DNA of 64,000 nucleotides from SLJN01 sp964505385 (lineage in GTDB: Bacteria; Bacteroidota; Rhodothermia; Balneolales; Natronogracilivirgulaceae), in NCBI GenBank assembly GCA_964505385.1, contig CAZDIA010000013.1:14491-78490 (forward strand), given 5' to 3'. The notes under the pieces are model-generated. The model worked only from the letters and a program-made list of their open reading frames with translations, did not search any database and had not been told where the DNA came from. The position numbers and the translations under genes were made by a program. Of this stretch, positions 26,390 to 36,070 are shown one piece after another (the first letter of the stretch is position 1; the number at the start of each line of letters is the position of its first letter).

Positions 26390-27697
26390 TCACAGCAGCA
26401 TATTCATTGGGTTTTCAATCAAATTGCGCAGTGTGCTTAAAAATGCTGCCGCTTTGGCACCATCAACAATACGATGATCGCTGGAGAGCGTAACTTTCAT
26501 CCGTTTGCCCGGGACCACCTCTCCGTCCTCCACTACCGGCACATCGCGGATCGCTCCGACAGCAAGGATGCATGCATTCGGCGGATTAATTATTGCAGTA
26601 AACTCTTCGATACCGAACATGCCAAGATTACTTACAGAAAAGGTACTGCCTTCCCATTCCTGGGGCTGGAGTTCCTTATTTCGCGCTTTCTCTGCAAGCT
26701 CTTTGGTTTCTGCAGATATTTGCCGCAGGCCTTTCTGGTCAGTATCACGAATAACCGGAGTCAGCAGACCTTCCTCAACAGCCACTGCAACCGCCACATG
26801 CACACTACCGTGCTTTCTGATTGTATCCTCCAACCAGGAAGCATTGATATCCGGATGCTGACGCAGCGCGGATGCACAAGCTTTAACAACTATATCGTTA
26901 AAGCTGATTTTTACATCACTGACCTCATTCAGTGAGCTTCGAAACTCAATAGCCTTTTTCATGTCAAGATCAATAGTCTCATAAAAATGAGGGCTGGTGA
27001 ACTTGCTTTCAGCCAGGCGTTTGGCAATAGTTTTGCGCATCTGGCTAACTTTAACCTCTTCATCTTCGGCAAGAGCCGCAGCAGGCTGCGGCGCCTCAGC
27101 GGTTTGCGTAGTGGTAGCAGATTCCGCCGCAGGTGCTTCCGCCGGCTCGTACTCTTCAATATCGCGTTTGATGATTCGTCCGTGCGGGCCACTTCCCTTT
27201 ACGTTTTTCAAATCTATACCCTGCTCACCCGCCATTTTTTTTGCGAGCGGGGAAGCTTTGATGCGATCGTCATCAGAGGGTTGAGCAGTTTTTTCTTTTT
27301 CTGCACTTATTGGCTGTCCATCATACTCCTTAGTGCTGCCATTGTCAGAATGGGATTTTTTCGAAGCGGTGGATTCCGACTTGCTCACTTCCTGATCCGC
27401 TTTTGCCTCTTGTTTGGTTTCAGCACCGTTATCATCAAGCAGATCGGAAATATCTTCTCCTTCTTCCCCGATAATGGCGATTTTACCACCAAGTGGAACA
27501 GTATCTCCTTCGTGTGCAACGATTTTAAGAATCGTACCCGGATCAAAAACCTCCACATCCATGGTGGCCTTGTCGGTTTCGACTTCGGCAATTACATCAC
27601 CGGACTCTACCTTGTCTCCTTCTTTAACATTCCATTTAGCGATGACACCCTCTTCCATGGTGTCACTCAGCTTCGGCATATCAATTATTGTGGCCAT
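26390..27697 (-). CDS. pdhC: Pyruvate dehydrogenase E2, dihydrolipoamide acetyltransferase
   Basis: Transfers the acetyl group from lipoyl-lysine to CoA. It has one lipoyl domain (lipoyl Lys 43 in ETDKATMD), a linker, a peripheral subunit-binding domain (ASPLAKKMAGEQG and GPHGRIIKRDIEEY), an Ala-rich linker and a catalytic domain ending in SDHRIVDG with His 408 and Asp 412. The 435-residue length fits a single-lipoyl E2. A dihydrolipoamide dehydrogenase gene is not in the window. It is 26 bases downstream of pdhB. It could in principle belong to a related 2-oxo-acid complex, but the pdhA/pdhB style favours pyruvate. Confidence 0.92.
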   Translation of the reverse strand: MATIIDMPKLSDTMEEGVIAKWNVKEGDKVESGDVIAEVETDKATMDVEVFDPGTILKIVAHEGDTVPLGGKIAIIGEEGEDISDLLDDNGAETKQEAKADQEVSKSESTASKKSHSDNGSTKEYDGQPISAEKEKTAQPSDDDRIKASPLAKKMAGEQGIDLKNVKGSGPHGRIIKRDIEEYEPAEAPAAESATTTQTAEAPQPAAALAEDEEVKVSQMRKTIAKRLAESKFTSPHFYETIDLDMKKAIEFRSSLNEVSDVKISFNDIVVKACASALRQHPDINASWLEDTIRKHGSVHVAVAVAVEEGLLTPVIRDTDQKGLRQISAETKELAEKARNKELQPQEWEGSTFSVSNLGMFGIEEFTAIINPPNACILAVGAIRDVPVVEDGEVVPGKRMKVTLSSDHRIVDGAKAAAFLSTLRNLIENPMNMLL

Positions 27698-27723
27698 AGA
27701 ACTCTAATAGTGAGAATTAAAAT

Positions 27724-28704
27724 TTATTTGCGGTAAGTAACCGTATCAACGGCATCTATAACCTGTTGAGCATCAGGAAGCCAGGCATCCAAAAGCGTTT
27801 TTGAAAATGGAGCCGGCACATCCGGGATTGTAACTCGCAGGACGGGCGCATCAAGATAATCAAAAGCATCCCGCTGCAGCTGGAATCCGACCTCGGAAGC
27901 TACCCCGCCAAACGGATGGGATTCATCCACTACAACACAACGGTTGGTTTTTTTGATGGATGTAATTACCGTTTCAATATCAAACGGACGGATTGTGCGC
28001 GGATCAATAATCTCACATTCGACTCCGTCTTTAGCCAGTTTATCAGCCGCTTGTTTGGCAACATGATACATCTTACCGGTGGCAACAACAGTGACATCAG
28101 TGCCTTCGCGCTTGACCTTCGCTTCACCGAGCGGAATGGTATATTCTTCCTCCGGAACTTCCTGCTTTAATCCATACATTTGCTCAGACTCCAGGAATAT
28201 TACCGGATCGTCATCACGAATTGCAGTTTTAAGCAAACCTTTTGCATCATAAGGCTCCGAAGTGTACACTACTTTAAGCCCCGGGAAGTGACTGTACAAA
28301 CTTTCGTAAGCTACATTGTGTGTAGCTCCGAGCTGTCCGGCTGATGCGTTGGGCCCACGAAATACAATAGGAATCCGGATCTGTCCGCCGCTCATATACC
28401 TGATTTTTGCGGCATTATTGATGATTTGATCCATCCCTACTACGGAAAAATTGAAGGTCATAAATTCTACGATAGGGCGAAGGCCATTCATCGCGGCACC
28501 TACTCCCAGCCCGGCGAATCCAAGCTCCGATATTGGAGTGTCGATCACCCGTTTGCCGGTGAACTCGTCCATCATGCCTTCCGTTACTTTATAAGCGCCA
28601 TTGTATTCGGCGACTTCCTCCCCCATCAGGAAGATACTCTCATCCCGGCGCATTTCTTCGTTCATTGCCGCCCGGATTGCGTGACGAAATTGTGTTTCAG
28701 CCAT
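27724..28704 (-). CDS. pdhB: Pyruvate dehydrogenase E1 component, beta subunit
   Basis: A 326-residue transketolase-fold subunit that pairs with PdhA to decarboxylate pyruvate with thiamine diphosphate. The sequence has the expected FRHAIRAAMNEEMRRDESIFLMGEEVA start, the PISELGFAGLGVGAA segment and the C-terminal transketolase domain with EIIDPRTIRPFD and VVVDESHPFGG. It is 41 bases after pdhA and 26 bases before pdhC. Confidence 0.95.
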   Translation of the reverse strand: MAETQFRHAIRAAMNEEMRRDESIFLMGEEVAEYNGAYKVTEGMMDEFTGKRVIDTPISELGFAGLGVGAAMNGLRPIVEFMTFNFSVVGMDQIINNAAKIRYMSGGQIRIPIVFRGPNASAGQLGATHNVAYESLYSHFPGLKVVYTSEPYDAKGLLKTAIRDDDPVIFLESEQMYGLKQEVPEEEYTIPLGEAKVKREGTDVTVVATGKMYHVAKQAADKLAKDGVECEIIDPRTIRPFDIETVITSIKKTNRCVVVDESHPFGGVASEVGFQLQRDAFDYLDAPVLRVTIPDVPAPFSKTLLDAWLPDAQQVIDAVDTVTYRK

Positions 28705-28745
28705 TTAAAATAATGTTAGTAGTTAAAATCTGTCTTTTTGAAAAA

Positions 28746-29819
28746 TCAGGTCATGAAAGGATAATCTTCCTGAGCATATACGTCATCGTACATTTCATCT
28801 GGTTCAGGGAAGTCGCTTTCATCCGCGAATTCAATTGCATCAAGTACTTCCTGATCTACCTTTTGTTGGATTTCATCAATCTTTTCCTGTTTCGCTATCT
28901 TCTTGTCCAGGATGTAGGTTTTAAGCCTCTCGATAGGGTCGGTTTCTTTAAATTCTTTTTCTTCATCCTCCGTGCGATATGATCTCGGATCACTCATAGA
29001 ATGGCCGCGATAACGATAGGTTCGAATTTCAAGAAACCAGGGTTCAGAATTTTCGCGTACATCTTTCTGGACCTCCTTCATTTTTTCAATAACCGTGAGA
29101 GCATCCATACCATTGATGACATCATGCTTCATACCGTAAGGACGAGCCCGGTCAACTAACTCACCGGCACTGTGTCGTTTCACTGCAGTACCCATGGAGT
29201 AGCCGTTATTTTCTACAACATAGATAATCGGCAGTTTCCACAGAGCGGCAAGGTTAAAGCTTTCATTCAATGCACCCTGGTCAATAGCGCCATCGCCAAA
29301 AAAGCAAGCTGAAATTTTATCTTCATTTCGATACTTATTAGCGAAAGCAAGCCCGGCCCCGAGCGGAAGATGAGCGCCTACAATTCCATGGCCGCCCCAA
29401 AAGTGCTTATCCACATCAAAAAAGTGCATAGAACCGCCTTTACCTTTGCTGCAGCCGGTTCGTTTTCCGAACAATTCAGCCATTCCTTCTTTTGATGTAA
29501 TTCCCCGAGCCAATCCAAGCCCATGATCACGATATGCGGTAATAATATCATCGTCATCATTTAAGGCGTAGACCGTACCGGTAGATATGGCTTCCTGACC
29601 TATATACAGGTGCAAAAAGCCCCCGAACTTACCTTTTTGATACATCTGAGCTGAGCGCTCTTCAAACCTCCGCTGCCGATACATAGATTCGTATAGCTCG
29701 AAAAGCTCATCGTCTTTAATGCCAATTGTTTTGTGAGACTTACGAGTTGGTTTAGGTAATTCGGTACTCTTGTAAAAAACGCCGGTTGGTGTAAAGCCGG
29801 CCACGTCTGCTTCTGCCAT
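28746..29819 (-). CDS. pdhA: Pyruvate dehydrogenase E1 component, alpha subunit
   Basis: A 357-residue E1-alpha with the thiamine diphosphate motif GDG (175-177) to NN (204-205), and the YRYRGHSMSDPRSYR loop at the site phosphorylated in eukaryotic forms. A short extra N-terminal segment with VFYKSTELPKPTRK precedes the domain. SD-like GGAG lies 8-11 bases before the ATG. It is the first gene of the pdhA-pdhB-pdhC operon; alaS lies upstream on the same strand with a 248-base gap containing a promoter box. Confidence 0.95.
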   Translation of the reverse strand: MAEADVAGFTPTGVFYKSTELPKPTRKSHKTIGIKDDELFELYESMYRQRRFEERSAQMYQKGKFGGFLHLYIGQEAISTGTVYALNDDDDIITAYRDHGLGLARGITSKEGMAELFGKRTGCSKGKGGSMHFFDVDKHFWGGHGIVGAHLPLGAGLAFANKYRNEDKISACFFGDGAIDQGALNESFNLAALWKLPIIYVVENNGYSMGTAVKRHSAGELVDRARPYGMKHDVINGMDALTVIEKMKEVQKDVRENSEPWFLEIRTYRYRGHSMSDPRSYRTEDEEKEFKETDPIERLKTYILDKKIAKQEKIDEIQQKVDQEVLDAIEFADESDFPEPDEMYDDVYAQEDYPFMT

Positions 29820-29946
29820 TTATAATTTCTCCAAATGGTTTTCGGTTTACAGTATAACTCAATCGTTATGCTGATTTCATACCAATAATGAACTATTGAT
29901 CAAAAAAGTGTTGAATTCAGCCTTTTAAAATATTTGGCTGAGCCAA

Positions 29947-29954
29947 CAAAGATA
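29947..29954 (-). promoter_or_regulatory. Candidate -7 box for the pdhA operon
   Basis: On the minus strand this is TATCTTTG, a perfect TAnnTTTG match. No TTG stands at the ideal -33 distance. The implied leader of pdhA is about 120 bases. Confidence 0.35.
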
Positions 29955-30067
29955 GGCTTTTTGGCAAACATTTTCCAGCAGCAAATATAATACCAAATGT
30001 TACTGATGCTTGGATGTTTTAAGTGAAAAAAGAATTTACAGAATTAACCTGCATTATTTACCAGGAA

Positions 30068-32737
30068 TTAGTTGCTTATCAATTTTTGTGCAATTTCCTC
30101 TGCCGATTCAAACACCTCCGGCAATTTATCCGGCGATTTGCCTCCTGCCGTTGCAAGATTCGGTTGTCCGCCACCGCCGCCTCCGATGATTTTTGCCAGC
30201 TCGCCAACTAATGCTCCGGCCTTAACTCCACGCTTTATTACATCCTCAGATACTGCCGTCATCAGATAGCCTTTTCCGGATTCGCCCTCCCGAGAGCCGA
30301 GCACCACAATCAGGTTTTCAGATTTTCGGTTTAAGGCGTCGTAGCCAAGTTGTTTGAGCGTCGGCATATCGGCCCCCTCAACTTCGCCGCTCACAAGTGT
30401 GATACCGGTTCCGTTAATTTCCGTTCCGGATGATAGCAACTGATCCAGCTGCCCCTTTGTAGCCTGCTTTTTCAGCTCTTCCAGTTCTTTTTGGAGCCGT
30501 TTGCGTTCATCGACCAGTTTTTGAACCTCTTCGGAGAGATCATCCCCTTTTATCAGTTGCCGGATGGATTCTACATCATGTTTCTCAGATCGCAGAATCT
30601 CATCGGCGGCATGACCTGCTACCGCTTCAATTCGGCGAATACCGGCAGCGGCCGAAGTTTCATTAACAAAACGGAAGTAGCCGATTTCACCTGTAGCCTG
30701 CACATGGGTCCCGCCACACAACTCTTTTGAAAACTCAGGATCAAATGTGATCACTCTCACTTTATCCCCGTATTTTTCACCAAAAACCATCATCGCGCCT
30801 TGTTTTTTAGCCTCATCAATCGGGATTTCCCGCTGTTCCTGCCGTTCTATATTCTCCTGGATTTTTTCATTTACAACAGCCTCAATTTCATCCATGAGCT
30901 GCGGGCTAAGCGCCTCGTAATGTGAAAAGTCAAAGCGCAGGCGATCCGGAGCTACCAGCGAACCTTTTTGTTGCACATGGTCGCCGACAAGCTGCCGCAT
31001 AGCAGCATGAACAATATGCGTAACAGTATGGTGCTTTTGGATTTCCCGGCGCCGTTCGGAATCTATTCGGGCATTCCACGTCCGGTCCGGATTTTTTGGC
31101 AGCTTATCAACAAAATGAACATGTTTGCCATCCATATGCCGGACGTCCAGCACTTTGATGGTTTCTTCACCGGATTCAATCACACCGGTATCGGCGATCT
31201 GTCCGCCTGCTTCGGCATAAAATGGAGTTCGATCAAGTAAAATTTTAGGCTGATTCTCATCCTCATCCCAACCAATAATTTTTGCCGGAGTTTCGTGGTG
31301 ATCATACCCAACAAATTCACTCTCTTCCTTATCCGATATGATATTCCAAAGCCCTTTTGCATCATCGGCAGGCTTAAATTTACCTGCTGACCGGGCACGT
31401 TCTTTTTGCTCCTGCATGTAGGCATTAAATTCATCCACATCCACACTCATGCCGCGTTCACGCGCCATCAATTCCGTAAGGTCTATCGGGAAGCCATATG
31501 TATCATGCAATTTAAAAGCATCTTGGCCGGATATCCGATCCGTGCCTTCCGCCATCTTGTTGAACAATTCTATTCCCTGTCCAAGGGTGCGCAGGAATGA
31601 TTTCTCTTCCGATAATATCACATTCCTGATGTAGGATTTCTGCTCTTCCAGCTCCCGGAACACCTCTTTCAGCTGCCATGAAAGTACATCGAGCAATTTG
31701 TTCATGAATGGCTCTTTAAGATTGAGCCGGTCCCAGCCGTAGCGAATCGCGCGGCGCAAAATCCTTCTGATAACATAGCCTCTGCCATCATTGGAAGGGG
31801 AAGCTCCGTCTGCTATGGCAAGGCTAACCGCCCGGATATGATCAGCAATCACCCGGAAGGCGATATCAATCTCTTCATCCTCACCATAAGTTTTTCCGGA
31901 AAGTTTACCGATTTCATCCAGTAGCGGAGTAAACACATCCGTATCATAATTGGATCTTTTTCCCTGCAACACAGCTACCATTCGCTCAAAACCCATACCG
32001 GTATCTACATGCTTGGCTGGCAACGGTTTCAAGCGTCCGTCAGCCTGTCGATTGAACTGGATAAAAACGAGGTTCCATATTTCCATCACTCTCGGATCAT
32101 CCATATTGACCAGCTCGGAGCCCGGTTGTTTTTTCCGTTCTTTATCCGGGCGCAGATCTATATGAACTTCCGAACACGGGCCGCACGGACCGGTCTCACC
32201 CATCTCCCAGAAATTATCCTCTTTCCCGAACCGCAGAATATTCTCTTTTTTGATCGGAGTCTCCGAAGCCCAAAGTTGTTCAGCCTCTTCATCCGGCGGA
32301 AGTCCGTCTTCATCATCGCCACCGAAAACCGTTGCGTAAAGTCTGTCCGGCTCAAGCCCCCACTCATCTACCAGCAGCTCCCAGGCCCAGGCAACCGCCT
32401 CTTTTTTAAAATAATCACCAAATGACCAGTTGCCGAGCATCTCAAAGAGAGTATGATGATAGGTGTCGTGTCCCACCTCATCCAAGTCATTGTGTTTACC
32501 ACTTACACGAATACACCTCTGAGTGTTCGCCACTCTCTTATAAAGTCGATTATCTTTTACATACCCTTTTTTCTCACCCAAAAAAATGGGCTTGAATGGA
32601 TTCATCCCCGCGTTGATAAAAAGTAATGTCGGATCATCCTCCGGTACAACCGGAGCACTTTCAACTATTAAATGTTCTTTTTTTCGGAAGAATTCAAAAA
32701 ACTCTTCCCGTATCTGTGCCGATGTTTTCGGTTTCAT
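30068..32737 (-). CDS. alaS: Alanyl-tRNA synthetase
   Basis: Charges tRNA-Ala and clears Ser/Gly mischarging. The class II core starts FFEFFRKKEHLIVESAPVVP. The editing domain has KHHTVTHIVHA and CGGTHVQATGEIGYF for its zinc site. The C-terminal DHHA1 domain ends with GGGGGGQPNLATAGG. The length of 889 residues is normal. It is encoded divergently from the class V aminotransferase gene. Confidence 0.97.
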   Translation of the reverse strand: MKPKTSAQIREEFFEFFRKKEHLIVESAPVVPEDDPTLLFINAGMNPFKPIFLGEKKGYVKDNRLYKRVANTQRCIRVSGKHNDLDEVGHDTYHHTLFEMLGNWSFGDYFKKEAVAWAWELLVDEWGLEPDRLYATVFGGDDEDGLPPDEEAEQLWASETPIKKENILRFGKEDNFWEMGETGPCGPCSEVHIDLRPDKERKKQPGSELVNMDDPRVMEIWNLVFIQFNRQADGRLKPLPAKHVDTGMGFERMVAVLQGKRSNYDTDVFTPLLDEIGKLSGKTYGEDEEIDIAFRVIADHIRAVSLAIADGASPSNDGRGYVIRRILRRAIRYGWDRLNLKEPFMNKLLDVLSWQLKEVFRELEEQKSYIRNVILSEEKSFLRTLGQGIELFNKMAEGTDRISGQDAFKLHDTYGFPIDLTELMARERGMSVDVDEFNAYMQEQKERARSAGKFKPADDAKGLWNIISDKEESEFVGYDHHETPAKIIGWDEDENQPKILLDRTPFYAEAGGQIADTGVIESGEETIKVLDVRHMDGKHVHFVDKLPKNPDRTWNARIDSERRREIQKHHTVTHIVHAAMRQLVGDHVQQKGSLVAPDRLRFDFSHYEALSPQLMDEIEAVVNEKIQENIERQEQREIPIDEAKKQGAMMVFGEKYGDKVRVITFDPEFSKELCGGTHVQATGEIGYFRFVNETSAAAGIRRIEAVAGHAADEILRSEKHDVESIRQLIKGDDLSEEVQKLVDERKRLQKELEELKKQATKGQLDQLLSSGTEINGTGITLVSGEVEGADMPTLKQLGYDALNRKSENLIVVLGSREGESGKGYLMTAVSEDVIKRGVKAGALVGELAKIIGGGGGGQPNLATAGGKSPDKLPEVFESAEEIAQKLISN

Positions 32738-32919
32738 TTATTTGATTTTGGTTTCAACATCAATAGCAGTCGGATTGTGAAAATATTAAAAAATCACCTT
32801 AACTCACGATCAAAATGTGGCATCGGTAATTTTAGCAAAACACATATAGTTTTTTGTATATTAGATAACCACGTCGAGTTATTTCCTGATATTATTGACA
32901 ACCGTAAATATAAATTATT

Positions 32920-34074
32920 ATGTCATCATTAAACGACGGACTTTCACGAAAAGAATTTTCTAATTCTGATGATCTCATTTATTTGAATCATTGTGCAATT
33001 GGTCCGATTCCCAGGCGAAGTGTGGAAGCGGCCCGGTCTCACCTGCAAAAGCGGAGCTCCGGTAGTGTGGATTCCTTCGAATTCGACGAGCAGGTGATCA
33101 CCTCCACCCGGATGAATGCTGCCAAAATGATCAATAGCGAATCGGATGACTTAATCGCTTTGATCCCGAACACTTCTCACGGACTCAACCTTATCGCCTC
33201 GGAATTTCCCTGGCAGGATGGTGATGAGATCTTAATGAGCGATATTGAATTCCCCGCAAATATCTACCCTTATCTATGGGTGACTGGTGCTGATACCCAT
33301 GTGAAAAAGATCAACAGCCAAGACGGTAAAATACCGGTTGACCGTATAGAAGATGCTATCACGCCGAAAACCAAAATGATCGCCATCAGTGCCGTTCAGT
33401 TTCTCTCAGGTTATCGGGCTGATCTGGAAACCATTGGCGAGTTGTGCAAAAAACATGGCATTTATTTGGTAGTGGATGCCATCCAGGCAGCCGGATGTTG
33501 TCCGGTTGATGTTCAAAAAATGCAAATTGATGCTCTTGTTACCGGCGGTCATAAATGGTTACTGGGGGCGCAGGGTTTGGGTTTTATGTATGTTTCCGAA
33601 AAGCTTCAGGAGCAGCTTATTCCCCGCTACGCAGGATGGCTCTCAGTTGATGACCCCTGGGATCTGCTCAATACTGATCAAAACTTACTGCAAAATGCCC
33701 GGCGTTACGAAGGCGGAATGTATAATGGGCCCGGTGTGCACATTTTGAATGAATCACTTGAGCTATTGCTTGAGACCGGAATAGACAGGACTTATCAACA
33801 TATTCAGCAGCTACAGGATCATTTGTTGTCTAAATTGCAAAACGCTCCACTGCAACCTTATGGCTCCGGAGAGGCACTTAACCGTAGCGGGATACTTGCA
33901 TTCCAACTATCAGATACTATCGACAGTAAAGCTATATTACAAACCTTTTCCGATGCCGGAATTTCGGTATCAGTGCGATCCAATATTTTGAGAATTGCGC
34001 CCCATCTCTACAATACATCTGATGAAATTGAAAAAGCGGCAAACGTACTTGAGGAGTTTGCGGCGTTGGCTTAA
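32920..34074 (+). CDS. Class V aminotransferase (cysteine desulfurase / epimerase-like)
   Basis: A 384-residue PLP enzyme of aminotransferase class V. The PLP Lys is about 212, in TGGHKWLLGAQGLGFMYV, and VDAIQAAGCCPVDV holds the usual Asp upstream. It begins with YLNHCAIGPIPRRSVEA, in the style of isopenicillin N epimerase-like proteins rather than IscS/SufS. The reaction is not known; Cys desulfurase, kynureninase-like or epimerase activity are all open. It is monocistronic as far as can be seen, followed by a long palindrome. Confidence 0.85.
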   Translation: MSSLNDGLSRKEFSNSDDLIYLNHCAIGPIPRRSVEAARSHLQKRSSGSVDSFEFDEQVITSTRMNAAKMINSESDDLIALIPNTSHGLNLIASEFPWQDGDEILMSDIEFPANIYPYLWVTGADTHVKKINSQDGKIPVDRIEDAITPKTKMIAISAVQFLSGYRADLETIGELCKKHGIYLVVDAIQAAGCCPVDVQKMQIDALVTGGHKWLLGAQGLGFMYVSEKLQEQLIPRYAGWLSVDDPWDLLNTDQNLLQNARRYEGGMYNGPGVHILNESLELLLETGIDRTYQHIQQLQDHLLSKLQNAPLQPYGSGEALNRSGILAFQLSDTIDSKAILQTFSDAGISVSVRSNILRIAPHLYNTSDEIEKAANVLEEFAALA

Positions 34075-34115
34075 TGTCTGTTAGGCCACTAAAAGTGTAA
34101 CAATCCGGAGATAAT

Positions 34116-34262
34116 GAAGAGGTCAAGAGGTCAAGATATTAAGAAAGGATTTACAGAGAGGCCTGCCAACGGGGTCTGGCCTATTGTTACCAAATGCCGG
34201 TAGTTGCGTAAATATCTTACAATCTTGACTTCTTGACTTCCTTAAATTCTTTTTTTCAGAAT
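34116..34262. repeat. Long palindromic element (family R)
   Basis: Arms 34119-34139 (gaggtcaagaggtcaagat) and 34221-34241 (its near complement, 17 of 19) enclose an inner hairpin around aggcct...ggcct. No second copy was found in the window. No relation to family P was seen. Confidence 0.5.
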
Positions 34263-34427
34263 ACCGTTTAGTAGCAAAATTTTCTGTCAAAAAATGGCGG
34301 ATATCAAATTTTGGGACCTGAGAAATATATCAGCCCCGAGTGCAGTATCCGAAAAAGATTGTTTAAATTTCCCGCTTTGTGCACCTAAGTTTGTGTTCTA
34401 CCGTTTAAAGGATTGATCATAAACAAG
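34263..34427. other. Intergenic region before yihY-like gene
   Basis: Non-coding sequence without ORF features. It holds one extra TAAGTTTG box at 34386-34393 that lacks a well-spaced TTG. Confidence 0.4.
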
Positions 34428-34457
34428 TTTGTAAACTTTTAAAACCCATTAAGTTTG
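34428..34457 (+). promoter_or_regulatory. Promoter TTTG-N18-TAAGTTTG before the YihY-like gene
   Basis: TTTG at 34428-34431 and TAAGTTTG at 34450-34457. Transcription would begin near 34463, 40 bases before the ATG at 34503. Confidence 0.6.
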
Positions 34458-34502
34458 GGTATCATTAACACATTTATCAACTGCTTCTCTCATATCTTTT
34501 AA

Positions 34503-35453
34503 ATGAAAATCTTTCTGAATTTTTTAAAGGAGGTTGGAACTGTAATTGGCCAGACGCTGAGCAACTGGCTTAGTGACCGTGTACCGCTTCATGCTGCAGC
34601 GCTGGCATTTTATACGATATTTTCGCTTGCCCCCTTTTTGCTTATTATTATAGCCCTGACCGGCTTCTTTTTTGGAGAACAAGCTGCAGAAGGGCAACTG
34701 GCTGAATACATGGAGCAGATGATGGGAGAAGAGCTTTCAAAAGAGATTGAAGCTTTTGTTGCAAGCGCATATCGGCCCGGCTCCGGAATTATCGCTTCAG
34801 CTATTGCAGTCGGAGTAATCCTGTTTGCTTCCACTACTGTTATTACTCAGATGAAAGACTCATTAAATCAAATATGGAATGTGGAGACTAAGAGCGGCCA
34901 GGGAATTAAGCGTTTTTTAATCGACCGAACCCTCGCTTTGGCATTAATCTTGATATTTACGGCATTCATGATCGCAAGTATAATCCTTGAGGGTGTGCTT
35001 GGATTTCTTGAGCCGGTATTAGACCCTGTTATTCCTTATGGGGTTCAATTCTGGTCACTTATCAATGATATCATCATGGTAATTGTAACCACCTCACTTT
35101 TTGCTATCATTTTTAAGATGCTGCCCGACATAAAAATCAGGTGGACCGATGTATGGGTGGGCGCAATCGCTACAACATTGATGTTCCTGTTCGGTCGCTA
35201 TATGATCACGCTCTATATAACTGGCGGTATGATGGCTACAACCTATGGCGCCGCCGGTACTTTTGTAATTTTCCTCATTTGGGTTTATTACAATGCCATG
35301 GTGGTATTTCTTGGCGCAGAGTTTACTAAAATTTATACCAATCGATACGGCTCAAAAATAAAGCCGGCTGAACATGCGGTTTTTGTTCCTGCATACCTTG
35401 AGCATGACGCAGCAGAAGACGATCAACCATATATTCAAAATCAAGGGGGATAA
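34503..35453 (+). CDS. YihY/BrkB-family inner membrane protein
   Basis: A 316-residue membrane protein with about six hydrophobic segments. Hallmarks of the YihY family are present: RVPLHAAALAFYTIFSLAPF near the start and FGRYMITLYI plus AAGTFVIFLIWVYYNAMV near the end. The family was once annotated as ribonuclease BN, which is now known to be wrong. Its role is still uncertain (transport or envelope integrity). It converges with the 119-residue membrane gene downstream. Confidence 0.9.
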   Translation: MKIFLNFLKEVGTVIGQTLSNWLSDRVPLHAAALAFYTIFSLAPFLLIIIALTGFFFGEQAAEGQLAEYMEQMMGEELSKEIEAFVASAYRPGSGIIASAIAVGVILFASTTVITQMKDSLNQIWNVETKSGQGIKRFLIDRTLALALILIFTAFMIASIILEGVLGFLEPVLDPVIPYGVQFWSLINDIIMVIVTTSLFAIIFKMLPDIKIRWTDVWVGAIATTLMFLFGRYMITLYITGGMMATTYGAAGTFVIFLIWVYYNAMVVFLGAEFTKIYTNRYGSKIKPAEHAVFVPAYLEHDAAEDDQPYIQNQGG

Positions 35454-35480
35454 AGCACCTGTTTTAGAATATTCAGGATT

Positions 35481-35840
35481 TTATTTTAAGGGTATTAAAC
35501 GATCCGTCAGGTTTACCAGTAACGCCAATGCCAGAAAAGGAAGTCCGGTACTGATATCAGCATTGACAAGGGCATATACCATTCCCGCAAGACTAAGAAC
35601 CGACAGCACCATAATCAGACGTTGTCTGGCACCAACCATTTTAAAATTGCGAAAAATGTGGTCTGATATACTCAAAACGCCTAAGATAATAAACAAACCA
35701 TACTTGGTAGTGGAAAAATGATCCCGGGTTTCCATCAGATAAAGTGCAAAAAGGGCAAGCAACCCCGCAATTATTTGTGGTAAATAATGTCTGAAAACAG
35801 GAAATCTTCTTGTGTCGATTGCTGCTTCTTGTCTTGTCAT
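35481..35840 (-). CDS. Small four-helix membrane protein of unknown function
   Basis: A 119-residue protein with four hydrophobic stretches, for example LPQIIAGLLALFALYLM and IMVLSVLSLAGMVYALV. There are no motifs I recognise. The closing KMVGARQRL region carries positive charges between helices 2 and 3. No operon partner is visible. Confidence 0.5.
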   Translation of the reverse strand: MTRQEAAIDTRRFPVFRHYLPQIIAGLLALFALYLMETRDHFSTTKYGLFIILGVLSISDHIFRNFKMVGARQRLIMVLSVLSLAGMVYALVNADISTGLPFLALALLVNLTDRLIPLK

Positions 35841-36070
35841 ACTTAATTTTATTTAGCCGGAACTATTTCAGTAAATATGCGATTCTAAACCTCACTTAAC
35901 ACGAATATTACGAAAGGTGTTCAAAAGATTCAGAGCAAATTGATTCCGGATATTTCTATAAAAAGACCGTATTTTTTTGCGCAAGCTTCTTTACACACGC
36001 ATCTTTTTTTCACTATATTATTTTTATTGTCTTTACTGATTAACTATAATTTTCGGATACAGGTACTATC

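Noticed and set aside
26987..27736. 249-residue ORF antisense to pdhC
   Set aside because: Shadow frame opposite a highly conserved gene; no independent signals.
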